In this document: positions 1 through 11,168 of the stretch, in pieces
How the letters are laid out: each line of letters opens with the position of its first letter
Numbering within the stretch: position 1 is the first letter of the stretch
The notes under the pieces: model-generated
Told to the model about the DNA's origin: nothing
Database searches by the model: none
Seen by the model: only the letters and a program-made list of their open reading frames with translations
Program-made: the position numbers and the translations under genes
Source: Nocardia beijingensis NBRC 16342
GTDB lineage: Bacteria > Actinomycetota > Actinomycetes > Mycobacteriales > Mycobacteriaceae
Reading direction: 5' to 3'
Assembly (NCBI RefSeq): GCF_001612785.1
Contig: NZ_BDBC01000001.1
Coordinates: 62,001-126,000 of the forward strand
Length of the DNA stretch: 64,000 bases

Positions 1-6
1 ACGCTG

Positions 7-984
7 ATGTTCGACCCGAAATTGCGCGGCGCGTACCGGCCCGGTGCGCTGACCGTGCACCACGATCCCGCCGTGCTCGGCGCGGTGTCCGCCGCGCTGC
101 GCGGTGTCGGCCGTACCGTCGCGCTGGTGCCGACCATGGGCGCGTTGCACGAGGGGCATTTGGAGATCGTGCGGTTGGCCAAGCGGACCAATCAGGTGGT
201 CATCGTGTCGATCTTCGTCAACCCGCTGCAGTTCGGGGCGAACGAGGATCTGGACAAGTACCCGCGCACGCTGGACGCCGACGTCGAGCTGCTGCGGGCG
301 GAGGGTGTCGAGCTGGTGTTCGCGCCCAGCGTGTCGGACATGTATCCGGACGGCCCGCGCACCACGGTGCATCCCGGCCCGCTCGGCGCGGAGCTGGAAG
401 GGGCCAGCCGCCCGACTCATTTCGCGGGCATGCTGACCGTGGTGGCCAAACTGCTGCAGATCGCGCGGCCGACCGAGGCGTTCTTCGGCGAGAAGGACTA
501 CCAGCAGCTCACCTTGATCCGGCAGATGGTCCGCGACCTGAATTTCGATGTGAAGATCACCCCGGTGGTCACGGTCCGCGAGTCCGACGGCCTGGCCATG
601 TCCTCGCGCAACCGCTATCTCGACCCGGCGCAGCGCGAATCGGCGCTCGCCTTGTCCGCCGCGTTGTCGGCGGGCAAGCACGCGGGCGGCCTCGGCGGGG
701 ATGCGGTGCTCGCCGCCGCCCGCCAGGTGCTCGACGCCGCGACCGGTGTGGACGTCGACTACCTGGAGCTGCGCTCGGCCACCCTCGGCCCCGCCCCGGC
801 CACCGGCAACGCCCGGCTGCTGATCGCGGCCAGGGTCGGCGCGACCAGACTCATCGACAACATCGCCGTCACGCTCGGCGCTCCGATCGACGGCCATCCC
901 AACGTCTCCGGTTCGCGGCCCGCCGTGGACTCCCGACCCGTACCGGCGGTGTCCGATCCCGCCCCGCTTCCTCCCGCGAACTAG
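7..984 (+). CDS. panC: Pantoate--beta-alanine ligase
   Basis: Cytosolic enzyme joining D-pantoate and beta-alanine with ATP to make pantothenate, a CoA precursor. The nucleotidyltransferase signature is complete: [11 protein letters not shown] near residue 40, FVNPLQFG near 70, [10 protein letters not shown] near 160, and the KMSKS-like segment AMSSRNRYL near 198. Length (325 aa) is normal, with a Pro-rich tail of about 25 residues not needed for catalysis. panD follows after 13 nt, so beta-alanine supply and use are co-transcribed. The ATG at 7 gives a family-like N-terminus, but the frame is open to the window edge and an earlier start cannot be excluded. Confidence 0.96.
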   Translation: MFDPKLRGAYRPGALTVHHDPAVLGAVSAALRGVGRTVALVPTMGALHEGHLEIVRLAKRTNQVVIVSIFVNPLQFGANEDLDKYPRTLDADVELLRAEGVELVFAPSVSDMYPDGPRTTVHPGPLGAELEGASRPTHFAGMLTVVAKLLQIARPTEAFFGEKDYQQLTLIRQMVRDLNFDVKITPVVTVRESDGLAMSSRNRYLDPAQRESALALSAALSAGKHAGGLGGDAVLAAARQVLDAATGVDVDYLELRSATLGPAPATGNARLLIAARVGATRLIDNIAVTLGAPIDGHPNVSGSRPAVDSRPVPAVSDPAPLPPAN

Positions 985-997
985 AAAGGCCGACGCA

Positions 998-1417
998 ATG
1001 CTGCGCACCATGATGAAGTCGAAGATCCACCGTGCCACCGTGACGCACGCCGACTTGCACTACGTCGGCTCGGTCACCGTGGACCAGGATCTGCTCGACG
1101 CCGCCGATCTGCTGGAAGGCGAGCAGGTCTGCATCGTCGACATCGACAACGGCGCCCGCCTGGAGACCTACGTCATCGCCGGTGAGCGGGGTTCGGGAGT
1201 GATCGGGATCAACGGCGCCGCGGCCCACCTGGTGCACCCGGGCGATCTCGTCATCCTGATCGCCTACGGCCAGATGAACGAGCAGGAAATCGCGGAATAC
1301 GACCCCAAGGTCGTGTTCGTCGACGAGCGCAACCGCCCGGTCGAGCTCGGCTCCGACCCGGCGCACGCGCCGGAGGGCTCCGGCCTGACCTCGCCACGTT
1401 CGCTGTCGTTCGTCTGA
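998..1417 (+). CDS. panD: Aspartate 1-decarboxylase
   Basis: Pyruvoyl enzyme that makes beta-alanine from L-aspartate for PanC. The self-cleavage site Gly24-Ser25 is visible in HYVGSVTVD; Ser25 becomes the pyruvoyl group. [14 protein letters not shown] and [15 protein letters not shown] are family-typical. At 139 aa it matches mycobacterial PanD, including the dispensable C-terminal tail. Second gene of panC-panD-coaX; coaX starts 17 nt downstream. Confidence 0.96.
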   Translation: MLRTMMKSKIHRATVTHADLHYVGSVTVDQDLLDAADLLEGEQVCIVDIDNGARLETYVIAGERGSGVIGINGAAAHLVHPGDLVILIAYGQMNEQEIAEYDPKVVFVDERNRPVELGSDPAHAPEGSGLTSPRSLSFV

Positions 1418-1434
1418 GCGGCGGCGAGCCGGAC

Positions 1435-2232
1435 ATGTTGCTGACCATCGATGTCCGCAATACGAGTATCGAACTCGGCTTGTTCTCCGGTTCCGGAGAG
1501 CATTCGAAACTCGTGCGCCACTGGCGGATCCACACCAATCCGTTGCTGACCGCCGACGAATTCGCCATGCAGGTGCGCGGGCTGGTCGGCGCGCAACTGG
1601 ACGAGGTGATCGGCGTCTCGGCGCTTTCCACGGTGCCGCCCGTACTGCGTGAACTGCGCGGCATGCTGGGCCAATACTGGGGTCATGTTCCGCACGTGTT
1701 GGTGGAACCCGGTGTGCGCACGGGGATTCCGCTGCTGGTGGACAATCCGAAAGAAGTCGGCGCCGACCGCATCGTCAATTGCCTGGCCGCCTACCAGCGG
1801 TATTCCGGGCCGGCGATCGTCGTCGATTTCGGCACGGCGATCTGTGTCGATCTGGTGTCGAAGAAGGGCGAGTTCCTGGGCGGGATCATCGCGCCCGGGG
1901 TGGAGATCTCCACGGAAGCCCTGGTAGAGCGCAGCGCGCTGCGGCGGGCGGAGTTGACCAGGCCGCGGTCGGTGCTGGGGAAGAACAGCATGGAATGCAT
2001 GCAGTCCGGCGCGGTATTCGGTTTCGCCGGACTGGTGGACGGCCTGATCGATCGGATTCGCGACGAGTTCGACGCCTTCGCGGGCGACGATGTCGCGGTG
2101 GTCGCGACCGGCGCGACCGCACCGCTGATCGTCCCCGAATCGGAAACCATCGACGACCACGACCCGCATCTCACGTTGACCGGCCTGCGGCTCGTATACG
2201 AACGCAACCAGCGGCGCAAGGGAAATGTCTGA
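1435..2232 (+). CDS. coaX: Type III pantothenate kinase
   Basis: Phosphorylates pantothenate, the first step of CoA synthesis, so it uses the product of the two genes upstream. The ASKHA-fold phosphate motif is at the N-terminus ([16 protein letters not shown], with Asp6 and Asn9). [11 protein letters not shown] near residue 105 and [10 protein letters not shown] near 128 are the other signature segments. 265 aa, full length. Type III kinases need a monovalent cation and are not CoA-inhibited (family knowledge). Mycobacteria keep coaX at this locus. Confidence 0.94.
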   Translation: MLLTIDVRNTSIELGLFSGSGEHSKLVRHWRIHTNPLLTADEFAMQVRGLVGAQLDEVIGVSALSTVPPVLRELRGMLGQYWGHVPHVLVEPGVRTGIPLLVDNPKEVGADRIVNCLAAYQRYSGPAIVVDFGTAICVDLVSKKGEFLGGIIAPGVEISTEALVERSALRRAELTRPRSVLGKNSMECMQSGAVFGFAGLVDGLIDRIRDEFDAFAGDDVAVVATGATAPLIVPESETIDDHDPHLTLTGLRLVYERNQRRKGNV

Positions 2233-2266
2233 TATGCGCGGTGTTGGATTTGTCGCAGGCCGGGAC

Positions 2267-2297
2267 TTGTCGGCACCGCGTCGCATGCTGTTAAACT
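2267..2297 (+). promoter_or_regulatory. Promoter of the cysteine leader ORF
   Basis: TAAACT at 2292-2297 is a good -10 hexamer and TTGTCG at 2267-2272 a possible -35 with a long 19-nt spacer. The -10 ends 7 nt before the GTG at 2305, so transcription probably starts on that GTG and gives a leaderless message. A similar TGTTAAACT lies upstream of carD. Confidence 0.6.
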
Positions 2298-2304
2298 CCA
2301 TCTC

Positions 2305-2346
2305 GTGACTTTCCACGTGAGCACCCAGGAGTGTTGTCGAGGCTGA
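2305..2346 (+). CDS. Leaderless leader peptide with tandem cysteine codons
   Basis: A 13-codon ORF, GTG to TGA, reading MTFHVSTQECCRG. It has no Shine-Dalgarno sequence but sits exactly where the TAAACT promoter should start transcription. The Cys-Cys pair is at 2332-2337, four codons before the end, and inverted repeats follow at once. Leaderless cysteine-rich short ORFs are known in mycobacteria as cysteine-responsive attenuators; I infer the same role here. The peptide itself probably has no function. Confidence 0.65.
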   Translation: MTFHVSTQECCRG

Positions 2347-2384
2347 CGCGCCTCGACCGATCGAGGCTGACTTCCCGCCCTCGA
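2338..2384 (+). promoter_or_regulatory. Alternating hairpins of a putative cysteine attenuator
   Basis: Four complementary strands follow the Cys codons: 1 CGAGGC (2338-2343), 2 GCCTCGA (2350-2356), 3 TCGAGGC (2361-2367), 4 CCTCGA (2379-2384). Pairings 1:2, 2:3 and 3:4 are all perfect and mutually exclusive. A ribosome stalled on the Cys codons would cover strand 1 and allow 2:3. One reaching the stop codon would cover strand 2 and allow 3:4. No U-run follows strand 4, so the output is not an ordinary intrinsic terminator; Rho or control of cdo translation is possible. Confidence 0.55.
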
Positions 2385-2412
2385 CCGTTACCTTCCTCCT
2401 GGAGATTCGCTC

Positions 2413-3009
2413 ATGCGTTCTTCTGTCCTTTCCCTTTCTTCCGCGCGTACCGCGCTGTCGGCTACCCCGCCGGTGGAACGCTCGGTGGCCCCCGCCCTGC
2501 CCACCCGGTTGCGCCCGGCCGATCTGCTGCGGCTGACCGACGAAGGCGCCGAGGATGTGCTGGCCGGACGCTATGACCATCTCCTTCCCGCTGGTGGGAT
2601 ATGGCCGCAGGACGAGCGCTGGGCGACCAGACTGCTCTCCGACGACGAGGTCGACGTCTGGCTGATCAGCTGGACGCCGGGCAAGTCGACCGAGCTGCAC
2701 GACCATGCCGGGTCGCTCGGCGCGCTCACCGTGCTCAGCGGCGCGCTGACCGAATACCGTTGGAACGGAACGGAATTGCGTCGCCGCACGCTCACGGCGG
2801 GTGATCAGGCGTCCTTCCCGATCGGCTGGGTGCACGACGTGATGCGGGCGCCTGGCGTCGTGGAATCCGCGGGCCCGCCCGATCCCACGCTCAGCGTGCA
2901 CGCTTATTCCCCGCCGCTCACCGCCATGTCGTATTACGAGGTGACCGGCCACGGCACCCTGCGGCGCACTCGAACCGTCCTCACCGACCAGCCCGAAGGT
3001 GACATGTGA
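2413..3009 (+). CDS. Cysteine dioxygenase family cupin
   Basis: Predicted non-haem iron enzyme oxidising cysteine (or a related thiol) to the sulfinate. The cupin iron ligands are visible: LHDH near residue 96-99 and WVHDV near 140. The ribosome site GGAG (2401-2404) lies 8 nt before the ATG. The first 30 residues are not conserved. The rhodanese gene overlaps the stop codon, so the two likely work together on cysteine sulfur. The Cys-codon leader upstream suggests control by Cys-tRNA charging. Other thiol substrates, such as 3-mercaptopropionate, cannot be excluded. Confidence 0.88.
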   Translation: MRSSVLSLSSARTALSATPPVERSVAPALPTRLRPADLLRLTDEGAEDVLAGRYDHLLPAGGIWPQDERWATRLLSDDEVDVWLISWTPGKSTELHDHAGSLGALTVLSGALTEYRWNGTELRRRTLTAGDQASFPIGWVHDVMRAPGVVESAGPPDPTLSVHAYSPPLTAMSYYEVTGHGTLRRTRTVLTDQPEGDM

Positions 3010-3440
3010 TGACCCGTTTGACCATCGATCAGATGCTCGAGAACGCACGGGCCCAACTGGACCGGATCTACGCCTTCGAATTGCCGGAAGCCATCGAGCG
3101 CGGCGCCATTCTGGTGGATATCCGGCCCCAGGCGCAACGCGGCCGGGAGGGCACCTTGCCCGGCGCCTTGGTGATCGAGCGCAATGTCCTGGAATGGCGG
3201 CTCGACCCCACCAGTTCGGCCCGCTTGGCGCTGGCCTCCGATCACGACGTGGAATGGATCGTCGTCTGCTCCGAGGGCTATACCTCCAGCCTGGCCGCCG
3301 CCGCGCTGCAACAACTCGGGCTGCACCGGGCGACCGATCTGGTGGGCGGTTACCAGGCGTTGAAGGCCGCCGGGCTGTTGAACGTCGCCGTCGGGGCGCC
3401 GCACTTCGTGCGTGAGGCCGAGGCGCTCGCCTCGCTGTAA
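3009..3440 (+). CDS. Rhodanese-like sulfurtransferase
   Basis: Single-domain rhodanese of 143 aa. The active-site loop CSEGYTSSLAA near residue 80 carries the catalytic Cys; VDIRPQAQR near 37 and DLVGGYQALKAAGL near 115 are family-typical. Likely moves sulfane sulfur from thiosulfate or persulfide to a thiol acceptor. The ATG at 3009 overlaps the cdo stop by one base, implying translational coupling; a GTG at 3006 is an alternative start. Confidence 0.88.
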   Translation: MTRLTIDQMLENARAQLDRIYAFELPEAIERGAILVDIRPQAQRGREGTLPGALVIERNVLEWRLDPTSSARLALASDHDVEWIVVCSEGYTSSLAAAALQQLGLHRATDLVGGYQALKAAGLLNVAVGAPHFVREAEALASL

Positions 3441-3462
3441 TTACCCGTCAACACTTCCATCT

Positions 3463-3521
3463 CGAAATAGCCGGTCGCGCAGGTGTTTTCGCACACACTG
3501 TGATGCGCACCGGCTATTTCG
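3463..3521. terminator. Long hairpin after the cdo-rhodanese pair
   Basis: Perfect 13-bp inverted repeat, CGAAATAGCCGGT at 3463-3475 and its complement at 3509-3521, around a 33-nt loop that holds further short complementary segments (GCGC/GCGC, GTGT/ACAC). It lies between the rhodanese stop and the lysS promoter. Probably a transcription end or RNA-stabilising structure; there is no clear T-run. Confidence 0.5.
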
Positions 3522-3630
3522 CGTCTCCGGGAGGTCGGCTCCGGCCGCTCGGGCGCGGCCCCGCGTCGATACCGTTTCGTTACTCCGGGTCGGAGTCCGG
3601 GCGGCGCGCAAAACGATTTCCGGTGCACGC

Positions 3631-3636
3631 TAGGGT
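3631..3636 (+). promoter_or_regulatory. -10 element for a leaderless lysS transcript
   Basis: TAGGGT at 3631-3636 ends 8 nt before the GTG at 3645, so transcription should begin on or next to the start codon. This favours the GTG over the upstream in-frame TTG at 3636. Confidence 0.45.
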
Positions 3637-3644
3637 TGTTCGAT

Positions 3645-5201
3645 GTGAGCACCCCGAACTCTGCATCTTCCAGCGCATCGACATCGGATTCGCGGCCCGC
3701 CGTGGCGCCGGCCGCCGACGATGCCCCGGAGCAGATACGGATTCGCCGGGAGAAGCGGGAGCGGCTGCTCGCGGCCGGTGGCGAGGCGTATCCCGTCGTC
3801 GTGCCGCGCACGCATACCCTGGCGGAAATTCGGGCCGCATATCCGGACCTGGCGGCCGACACCGCCACCGGTCAAGAGGTCGGCGTCGCCGGACGCGTCA
3901 TATTCCTGCGTAATACCGGCAAGTTGTGTTTCGCGACACTGCAGGAAGGCGACGGCACCAAGCTGCAGGCGATGATCAGTCTGAACGGGGTCGGCGCGGA
4001 CGCGCTGGCCGCCTGGAAGACGGACGTCGATCTCGGTGACTTCGTTTTCGTGCACGGTGAGGTCATCTCCTCGCGAACCGGGGAACTGAGCGTGATGGCC
4101 GATTCCTGGTTCATGGCGGCGAAGGCCCTGCGGCCGCTGCCGGTGGCGCACAAGGAGATGAACGAGGAGTCGCGGGTCCGGCAGCGCTATGTCGACCTGA
4201 TCGTGCGCCCTGAGGCCAGGGAGATGGCCCGTACCCGCATCGCCGTGGTGCGCGCGCTGCGCGCCGCGCTCGAGCGCAGGGGCTTCCTCGAGGTGGAGAC
4301 GCCGATGCTGCAGACGCTGCACGGCGGCGCGGCGGCCCGGCCGTTCGTCACCCATTCCAATGCCCTCGACATGGACCTCTACCTGCGCATCGCGCCCGAG
4401 TTGTTCCTCAAGCGCTGTGTGGTCGGCGGCCTGGAGCGGGTCTTCGAGATCAACCGCAACTTCCGGAACGAGGGCGCGGACTCCACGCATTCCCCCGAGT
4501 TCGCGATGCTGGAGACCTACCAGGCCTACGGCACCTATGACGACTCGGCGGTGATGATCCGGGAATTGGTGCAGGAAGTGGCGCAGGAGGCGTTCGGCAC
4601 GCAGGTGGTGACCCTGGCCGACGGCACCGAATACGATCTGCGCGGCGAGTGGGCCACCGTCGAGATGTATCCTTCGCTGTCGGACGCGCTGGGTGTGCAG
4701 GTCACCCCGGAAACGTCGGTCGACGAATTGCGCGCGCTCGCGGATCGGGTCGGTCTGGAAATTCCGGAGGGCAAGGGCTACGGCCACGGGAAACTCGTCG
4801 AGGAACTCTGGGAACATCAGTATGGCGACAAGCTGTACGCACCGACTTTCGTGCGCGACTTCCCGGTGGAGACATCCCCGTTGACCAGGCAGCATCGCAG
4901 CACCGCCGGCGTCACGGAGAAGTGGGACCTCTATGTGCGCGGCTTCGAGTTGGCCACGGGCTATTCGGAGTTGGTCGACCCGGTGATCCAGCGCGAGCGG
5001 TTCGTCGACCAGGCTCGGCTGGCCGCGCAGGGCGACGACGAGGCGATGGTGCTGGACGAGGACTTCCTCGCCGCGATGGAGCACGGCATGCCGCCGACGA
5101 CCGGAACCGGTATGGGAATCGATCGGTTGTTGATGGCCCTCACGGGTTTGGGAATCCGAGAAACGATACTGTTCCCAATTGTGCGTCCGGTCACCAGGTG
5201 A
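3645..5201 (+). CDS. lysS: Lysyl-tRNA synthetase, class II
   Basis: Charges tRNA-Lys with lysine. The N-terminal OB-fold anticodon domain (about residues 60-165) contains [20 protein letters not shown]. Class II motif 2 is in [13 protein letters not shown] near 270 and motif 3 in [15 protein letters not shown] near 495. 518 aa, the usual length. The first 40 residues are Ser/Ala-rich and disordered, as in other actinobacteria. The GTG start is chosen from the -10 spacing. lysS-lsr2-clpC order recalls the mycobacterial locus, although three extra genes separate lsr2 and clpC1 here. Confidence 0.96.
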   Translation: MSTPNSASSSASTSDSRPAVAPAADDAPEQIRIRREKRERLLAAGGEAYPVVVPRTHTLAEIRAAYPDLAADTATGQEVGVAGRVIFLRNTGKLCFATLQEGDGTKLQAMISLNGVGADALAAWKTDVDLGDFVFVHGEVISSRTGELSVMADSWFMAAKALRPLPVAHKEMNEESRVRQRYVDLIVRPEAREMARTRIAVVRALRAALERRGFLEVETPMLQTLHGGAAARPFVTHSNALDMDLYLRIAPELFLKRCVVGGLERVFEINRNFRNEGADSTHSPEFAMLETYQAYGTYDDSAVMIRELVQEVAQEAFGTQVVTLADGTEYDLRGEWATVEMYPSLSDALGVQVTPETSVDELRALADRVGLEIPEGKGYGHGKLVEELWEHQYGDKLYAPTFVRDFPVETSPLTRQHRSTAGVTEKWDLYVRGFELATGYSELVDPVIQRERFVDQARLAAQGDDEAMVLDEDFLAAMEHGMPPTTGTGMGIDRLLMALTGLGIRETILFPIVRPVTR

Positions 5202-5316
5202 CCACTGGATTGCAAAGCAGCGGCTCCGTCTTGGAATTTCCGGAATTCGAGGTATTCTTGCCTCGGGTAATCGGCCTAGTATGCGGGTCGCACGATTTCG
5301 AGAGGACGTTCATCTC

Positions 5317-5676
5317 ATGGCAAAGAAGGTCACCGTTAGCCTGATCGACGATGTCGACGGTGAGTCCATCGCAGACGAGACCATCGAGTTTGCGATCGAC
5401 GGTGTGTCGTACGAGATCGACCTGTCGTCGGCAAATGCGGCGAAGCTGCGCGACGGTTTGGAGGAGTGGGTTTCGAATGCGCGCCGGGTCAGCGGCCGGC
5501 GCCGGGTCAAGGCCGCCGCGGCTGCCACGGGCACTCCGAAGAGCCGGGTCTCGATCGATCGGGAACAAAGCGCCGCAATTCGTGAGTGGGCGCGTCGTAA
5601 TGGACACAAGGTGTCCGCGCGTGGCCGCATCTCCGCCGACATCACCGACGCGTACAACAAGGCCGCGAAGGGATAG
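5317..5676 (+). CDS. lsr2: Nucleoid-associated protein Lsr2
   Basis: H-NS-like protein that bridges AT-rich DNA and silences acquired genes. The N-terminal dimerisation domain begins [17 protein letters not shown] basic linker ([12 protein letters not shown]) leads to the C-terminal DNA-binding domain, whose AT-hook-like RGR lies in [12 protein letters not shown] near residue 103. 119 aa. A possible -10 (TAGTAT, 5277-5282) precedes it. The gene ends in its own hairpin terminator. Confidence 0.96.
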   Translation: MAKKVTVSLIDDVDGESIADETIEFAIDGVSYEIDLSSANAAKLRDGLEEWVSNARRVSGRRRVKAAAAATGTPKSRVSIDREQSAAIREWARRNGHKVSARGRISADITDAYNKAAKG

Positions 5677-5688
5677 TTCTTTTTCCGG

Positions 5689-5733
5689 CCGCCGTCCCGG
5701 CGAATCGTGCGACGTCGGGGCGGCGGTCTTGTT
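5689..5733 (+). terminator. Rho-independent terminator after lsr2
   Basis: CCGCCGTCCCG (5689-5699) pairs with CGGGGCGGCGG (5716-5726) through one wobble pair and is followed by TCTTGTTT. Confidence 0.65.
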
Positions 5734-5881
5734 TGTGATAGGGCTTCGATATAGCAGCGAGACCGGATGGCACGGTGGCCCGTCACGGCGGAGGAATCGA
5801 TCTTGCTCGCGGTACCCCGACGCGGCACGATGGAAACGTGCGATGGTCACTGGCGGTATGGAGAGGTGAGGTATCGGCGCA

Positions 5882-6505
5882 GTGACAGGATTCGTCGGAT
5901 CATTCTTGCGGTTCACCGATGACGCCGGTCGGCAACAGGAGTTCACGCTCACGCCCGACCGCGGCCGCGTCACCATCGGCCGCTCCCCGCATGCCGATCT
6001 CGCCCTGAGCTGGGACGCCGAGGTCTCCCGGCTACACGCGGCGGTCGAATACCTGGGCGCGCACTGGACCATCGTGGACGACGGCCTCTCCCGCAACGGC
6101 ACGTTCGTCAACGGGGACCGGCTGGTCGGCCGCCGCAGACTCATGGCGGGCGACGTCATCCGGGTCGGCACCTCGCGGGTGTCCTTTCACGACTTCGGCG
6201 GCGTCTCCGACGACATCACCCGCACCTCCACCGGCTCGATACCCACCGCGCGGTCGCTCACCGAGACGCAGCGCTCGGTCCTGATCGCGCTGTGCCGCCC
6301 GTACAAGCACGGCGCCGGTTTCGCCACTCCGGCCTCCAATCAGCAGATCGCCGAGGAGTTGTTCCTCAGCGTCGACGCCATCAAGACCCATCTGCGCGCG
6401 TTGTTCGCCAAGTTCGGGGTGGAGGATCTGCCGCAGAACCAGAAGCGGGTGCGGCTGGCTGGACTGGCCATGCAGAGTGGGCTCATTTCCGATCGGGATC
6501 TGTGA
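5882..6505 (+). CDS. FHA-domain protein with C-terminal HTH
   Basis: The FHA phosphothreonine-binding domain spans about residues 20-105 with the expected signature (IGRSPHADLAL, SRLHAAVEY, DGLSRNGTFVNG). After a short linker, residues 120-205 form a helix-turn-helix of LuxR/response-regulator style (SNQQIAEELFLSVDAIKTHLRALFAKFG). This suggests a transcription factor whose activity or partner depends on Ser/Thr kinase phosphorylation. No kinase gene is nearby. The GTG start is the most upstream sensible one; a GAGGT 9 nt upstream could serve as ribosome site. Confidence 0.85.
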   Translation: MTGFVGSFLRFTDDAGRQQEFTLTPDRGRVTIGRSPHADLALSWDAEVSRLHAAVEYLGAHWTIVDDGLSRNGTFVNGDRLVGRRRLMAGDVIRVGTSRVSFHDFGGVSDDITRTSTGSIPTARSLTETQRSVLIALCRPYKHGAGFATPASNQQIAEELFLSVDAIKTHLRALFAKFGVEDLPQNQKRVRLAGLAMQSGLISDRDL

Positions 6506-6631
6506 GGCCTCCACCGTAGACGCTCGCTCATCTGGTCGAGCTTCTCGACCATGGAGAGTCGCGGCGGCGACGGCTTGACTCGGAGTATGCAGCCGGAACG
6601 ACTCCGGCGGGTTTCCGAGCAGGAGGAAGTC

Positions 6632-7222
6632 ATGACCGCGACACGTCTCGCCGCGCTGGTGCTCGCCACATTGGCGACGGGCCTGATCGCAGGCCTTTTC
6701 TACGCGTACGCCAACTCGGTGATGCCCGCGCTGGCCCGAACCGACGATCGCGCGATGATCGATGTGATGCAGAAGATCAACGTCGTGATCATCAATCCCT
6801 GGTTCATGGTCGGCTTCCTCGGCACGGTCGGGTTCACCGTCCTGGCCGCGGCGGTGCACCTGGGCCGCGAGCACCGGAGCACGCTGATCTGGATCGGCGT
6901 CGCGCTCGTTCTCAACGTGATCGCCTTCGCGGTGACCTCCGGGCTGAACGTCCCGCTCAACGACCAATTGGCCGCCGCGGGCGACCCGGCGTCGCTCGCC
7001 GATCCGGCCGCGGTGCGCGCCGATTTCGAATCGGCCTGGGTGCGTTGGAACATCGTGCGCGGCGCCTGCCACACGCTGGCGTTCCTGGCGCTGTGCGGTG
7101 CGCTGTTCGTCGCAGGCGTCCAGCAAGGGAAGGCCTCGGCCTCGGGGGCGCCCGGCCAGGCGATCGCGGACCGGTACCCGTCGTCGCAGCCCTCCGGCGC
7201 GTCGGCCCTCGGTCAGAGCTAG
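6632..7222 (+). CDS. DUF1772 (anthrone oxygenase-like) membrane protein
   Basis: 196 aa with four predicted membrane helices (near residues 5-28, 50-75, 84-105, 150-172) and the DUF1772 features: an N-terminal GLFYAYANSVMPAL segment and a central NVPLNDQL motif. The family includes polyketide anthrone oxygenases, but most bacterial members have no proven role. AGGAGG at 6621-6626 fixes the ATG at 6632; an in-frame ATG at 6551 lacks a ribosome site. Confidence 0.8.
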   Translation: MTATRLAALVLATLATGLIAGLFYAYANSVMPALARTDDRAMIDVMQKINVVIINPWFMVGFLGTVGFTVLAAAVHLGREHRSTLIWIGVALVLNVIAFAVTSGLNVPLNDQLAAAGDPASLADPAAVRADFESAWVRWNIVRGACHTLAFLALCGALFVAGVQQGKASASGAPGQAIADRYPSSQPSGASALGQS

Positions 7223-7310
7223 TTTCCGCAACGACCCGCCGGAATCTGCGCCGTGCGGTCCACTCCGTGCGGTAGCTTCCCCGCAGACGAGACCGGACCG
7301 GGAGGCTATC

Positions 7311-8252
7311 GTGCGGCGTGTCCCAGGCTTTTCGTTGCTCATCGTTCTGCTCGCCATGGTGTGCGCCCCCGCGGGTGCGGCGCACGCGCAGGACCGATAT
7401 CCGGTCGAGTTCAACTTCTTCGCGGGCATACCCGCCGAACTCGCCAACCCGGGCGGCTCGCTGCCCGGCACCAACGACTGGTCCTGCAGGCCCAGCGCCG
7501 AGCATCCGAACCCGGTGGTTCTCGTGCACGGCACCGGTGGTGGCGCGCAGACGAATTGGGGCGTGTACGCGCCGTTGCTGGCCAACGAGGGCTACTGCGT
7601 GTACGCGGCCACGTTCGGCGCCTACAACCTGCCGTGGCCCGCGTCGGCCGTCGGCGGCATGCTCCCGATCGAGCAGAGCGCGGCTCAGCTGGCCGGTTTC
7701 GTGGAGCGGGTGCGCGCCGCGACCGGCGCGCGGAAGGTCGATCTGATCAGCCACTCCCAGGGCAACTTCATCGGCAACTACTTCGTCAAGCGGCTCGCGG
7801 GCGCGGGCAAGGTGGACAAGATGGTCGGCCTTGCCCCGCCGTGGGAGGGCTCCAACGCGTACGGCATGGCCGACCTCAACGCGTTCGGCACGCGCCTCGG
7901 CCTCGGCCCGCTGTTCGACGCGGTGGCCGGATCGCCGTGCAACGCCTGCCGCCAGGTGCTGCAAGGGTCGGAGTTCGTGCGCGCGCTCAACGCGGACGGC
8001 GTCTACCACCCCGACGTGACCTACACCAATATCGCGACCGTGCTCGACGAGCTGGTGGTTCCGTACACCTCCGGCTTGGTGACCGGCCCCCATGTGACCA
8101 ACATCGTGGTTCAGGACGGCTGCGCGACGGACTACTCTGGGCATACGGGCATCGCGGGCAGCAAGAGGGCCGCGACCTACGTGCTCAACGCGCTCGATCC
8201 CGCTCATCAACGCCCGGTGCCCTGCGGTTTCGTCGACCCGTACACGGGGTAG
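7311..8252 (+). CDS. Secreted lipase/esterase, alpha/beta hydrolase
   Basis: 313 aa with a Sec signal peptide: RR at the N-terminus, a hydrophobic stretch to about residue 20, then a likely cleavage after AHA. VVLVHGTGGGAQTNW near 66 supplies the oxyanion loop and LISHSQGNFIG near 145 the nucleophile Ser in an S-x-S-x-G elbow, as in class 2 bacterial lipases. Four Cys residues may form two disulfides outside the cell. Likely hydrolyses acylglycerols or esters. GGAGG at 7301-7305 lies 5 nt before the GTG start. Confidence 0.86.
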   Translation: MRRVPGFSLLIVLLAMVCAPAGAAHAQDRYPVEFNFFAGIPAELANPGGSLPGTNDWSCRPSAEHPNPVVLVHGTGGGAQTNWGVYAPLLANEGYCVYAATFGAYNLPWPASAVGGMLPIEQSAAQLAGFVERVRAATGARKVDLISHSQGNFIGNYFVKRLAGAGKVDKMVGLAPPWEGSNAYGMADLNAFGTRLGLGPLFDAVAGSPCNACRQVLQGSEFVRALNADGVYHPDVTYTNIATVLDELVVPYTSGLVTGPHVTNIVVQDGCATDYSGHTGIAGSKRAATYVLNALDPAHQRPVPCGFVDPYTG

Positions 8253-8325
8253 GCGGCCGAGGTCGTACGTGTGCGGCGCTGATCCGGTCGGCGGACGGTT
8301 TGTTCGCTGAGGGCAAAACCCGGCC

Positions 8326-8352
8326 GGAAACGAATCCCGCGACGCCCACGTT
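8326..8352 (+). promoter_or_regulatory. Possible ECF (SigH/SigE-like) promoter for clpC1
   Basis: GGAAAC (8326-8331), a 17-nt spacer, and CGTT (8349-8352) resemble the GGAA...GTT architecture of stress ECF sigma factors. A separate TAGGGT at 8387-8392 and TAGAGT at 8423-8428 could serve the housekeeping sigma factor. All inferred by eye. Confidence 0.3.
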
Positions 8353-8411
8353 ATGAGTGAATGACCGTGCTGTCGCCGGTCGGCAATAGGGTGGACCGGC
8401 GGCGGTGGCAT

Positions 8412-8451
8412 CCCCCGCCAACTAGAGTGGAGGCGGGGGCCGCAACCCCCG
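8412..8451 (+). promoter_or_regulatory. Two mutually exclusive GC hairpins in the clpC1 leader
   Basis: CCCCCGCC (8412-8419) can pair with GGCGGGGG (8432-8439), while CGGGGG (8434-8439) can instead pair with CCCCCG (8446-8451). The shared middle strand makes the two structures exclusive. The region lies 90-130 nt before the clpC1 ATG. Not a match to the ClgR box as I know it. Confidence 0.35.
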
Positions 8452-8542
8452 GGCTTCATGGCAGGCTGACGCCCACGGTTGTTGTACACAGCACACTGCG
8501 GCGTCTGTTGCCAGAATGTCGGAGCAGGAGAGTGAGGGAGCG

Positions 8543-11098
<2,556 letters not shown>

Positions 11099-11107
11099 GT
11101 CGCAACC

Positions 11108-11143
11108 GAAAAGCCCGTGCCCAGTAGTGGGCACGGGCTTTTC
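11108..11143. terminator. Intrinsic terminator after clpC1
   Basis: A perfect 16-bp stem (11108-11123 with 11128-11143) with a GTAG loop and A4/T4 flanks. Works on both strands and separates clpC1 from the convergent LLM gene. Confidence 0.92.
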
Positions 11144-11168
11144 GTATTTCTCCGGAGGTGGCGCGAAC

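Noticed and set aside
1264..3048. 594-codon minus-strand frame over coaX and cdo
   Set aside because: Spans several real forward genes, with typical shadow composition.
5264..5282. Full promoter for lsr2 with TTGCCT as -35
   Set aside because: The spacer to TAGTAT would be only 13 nt; only the -10 remains plausible.
8412..8439. ClgR operator before clpC1
   Set aside because: The inverted repeat has a 12-nt spacer, unlike the close-spaced CGC...GCG ClgR box.
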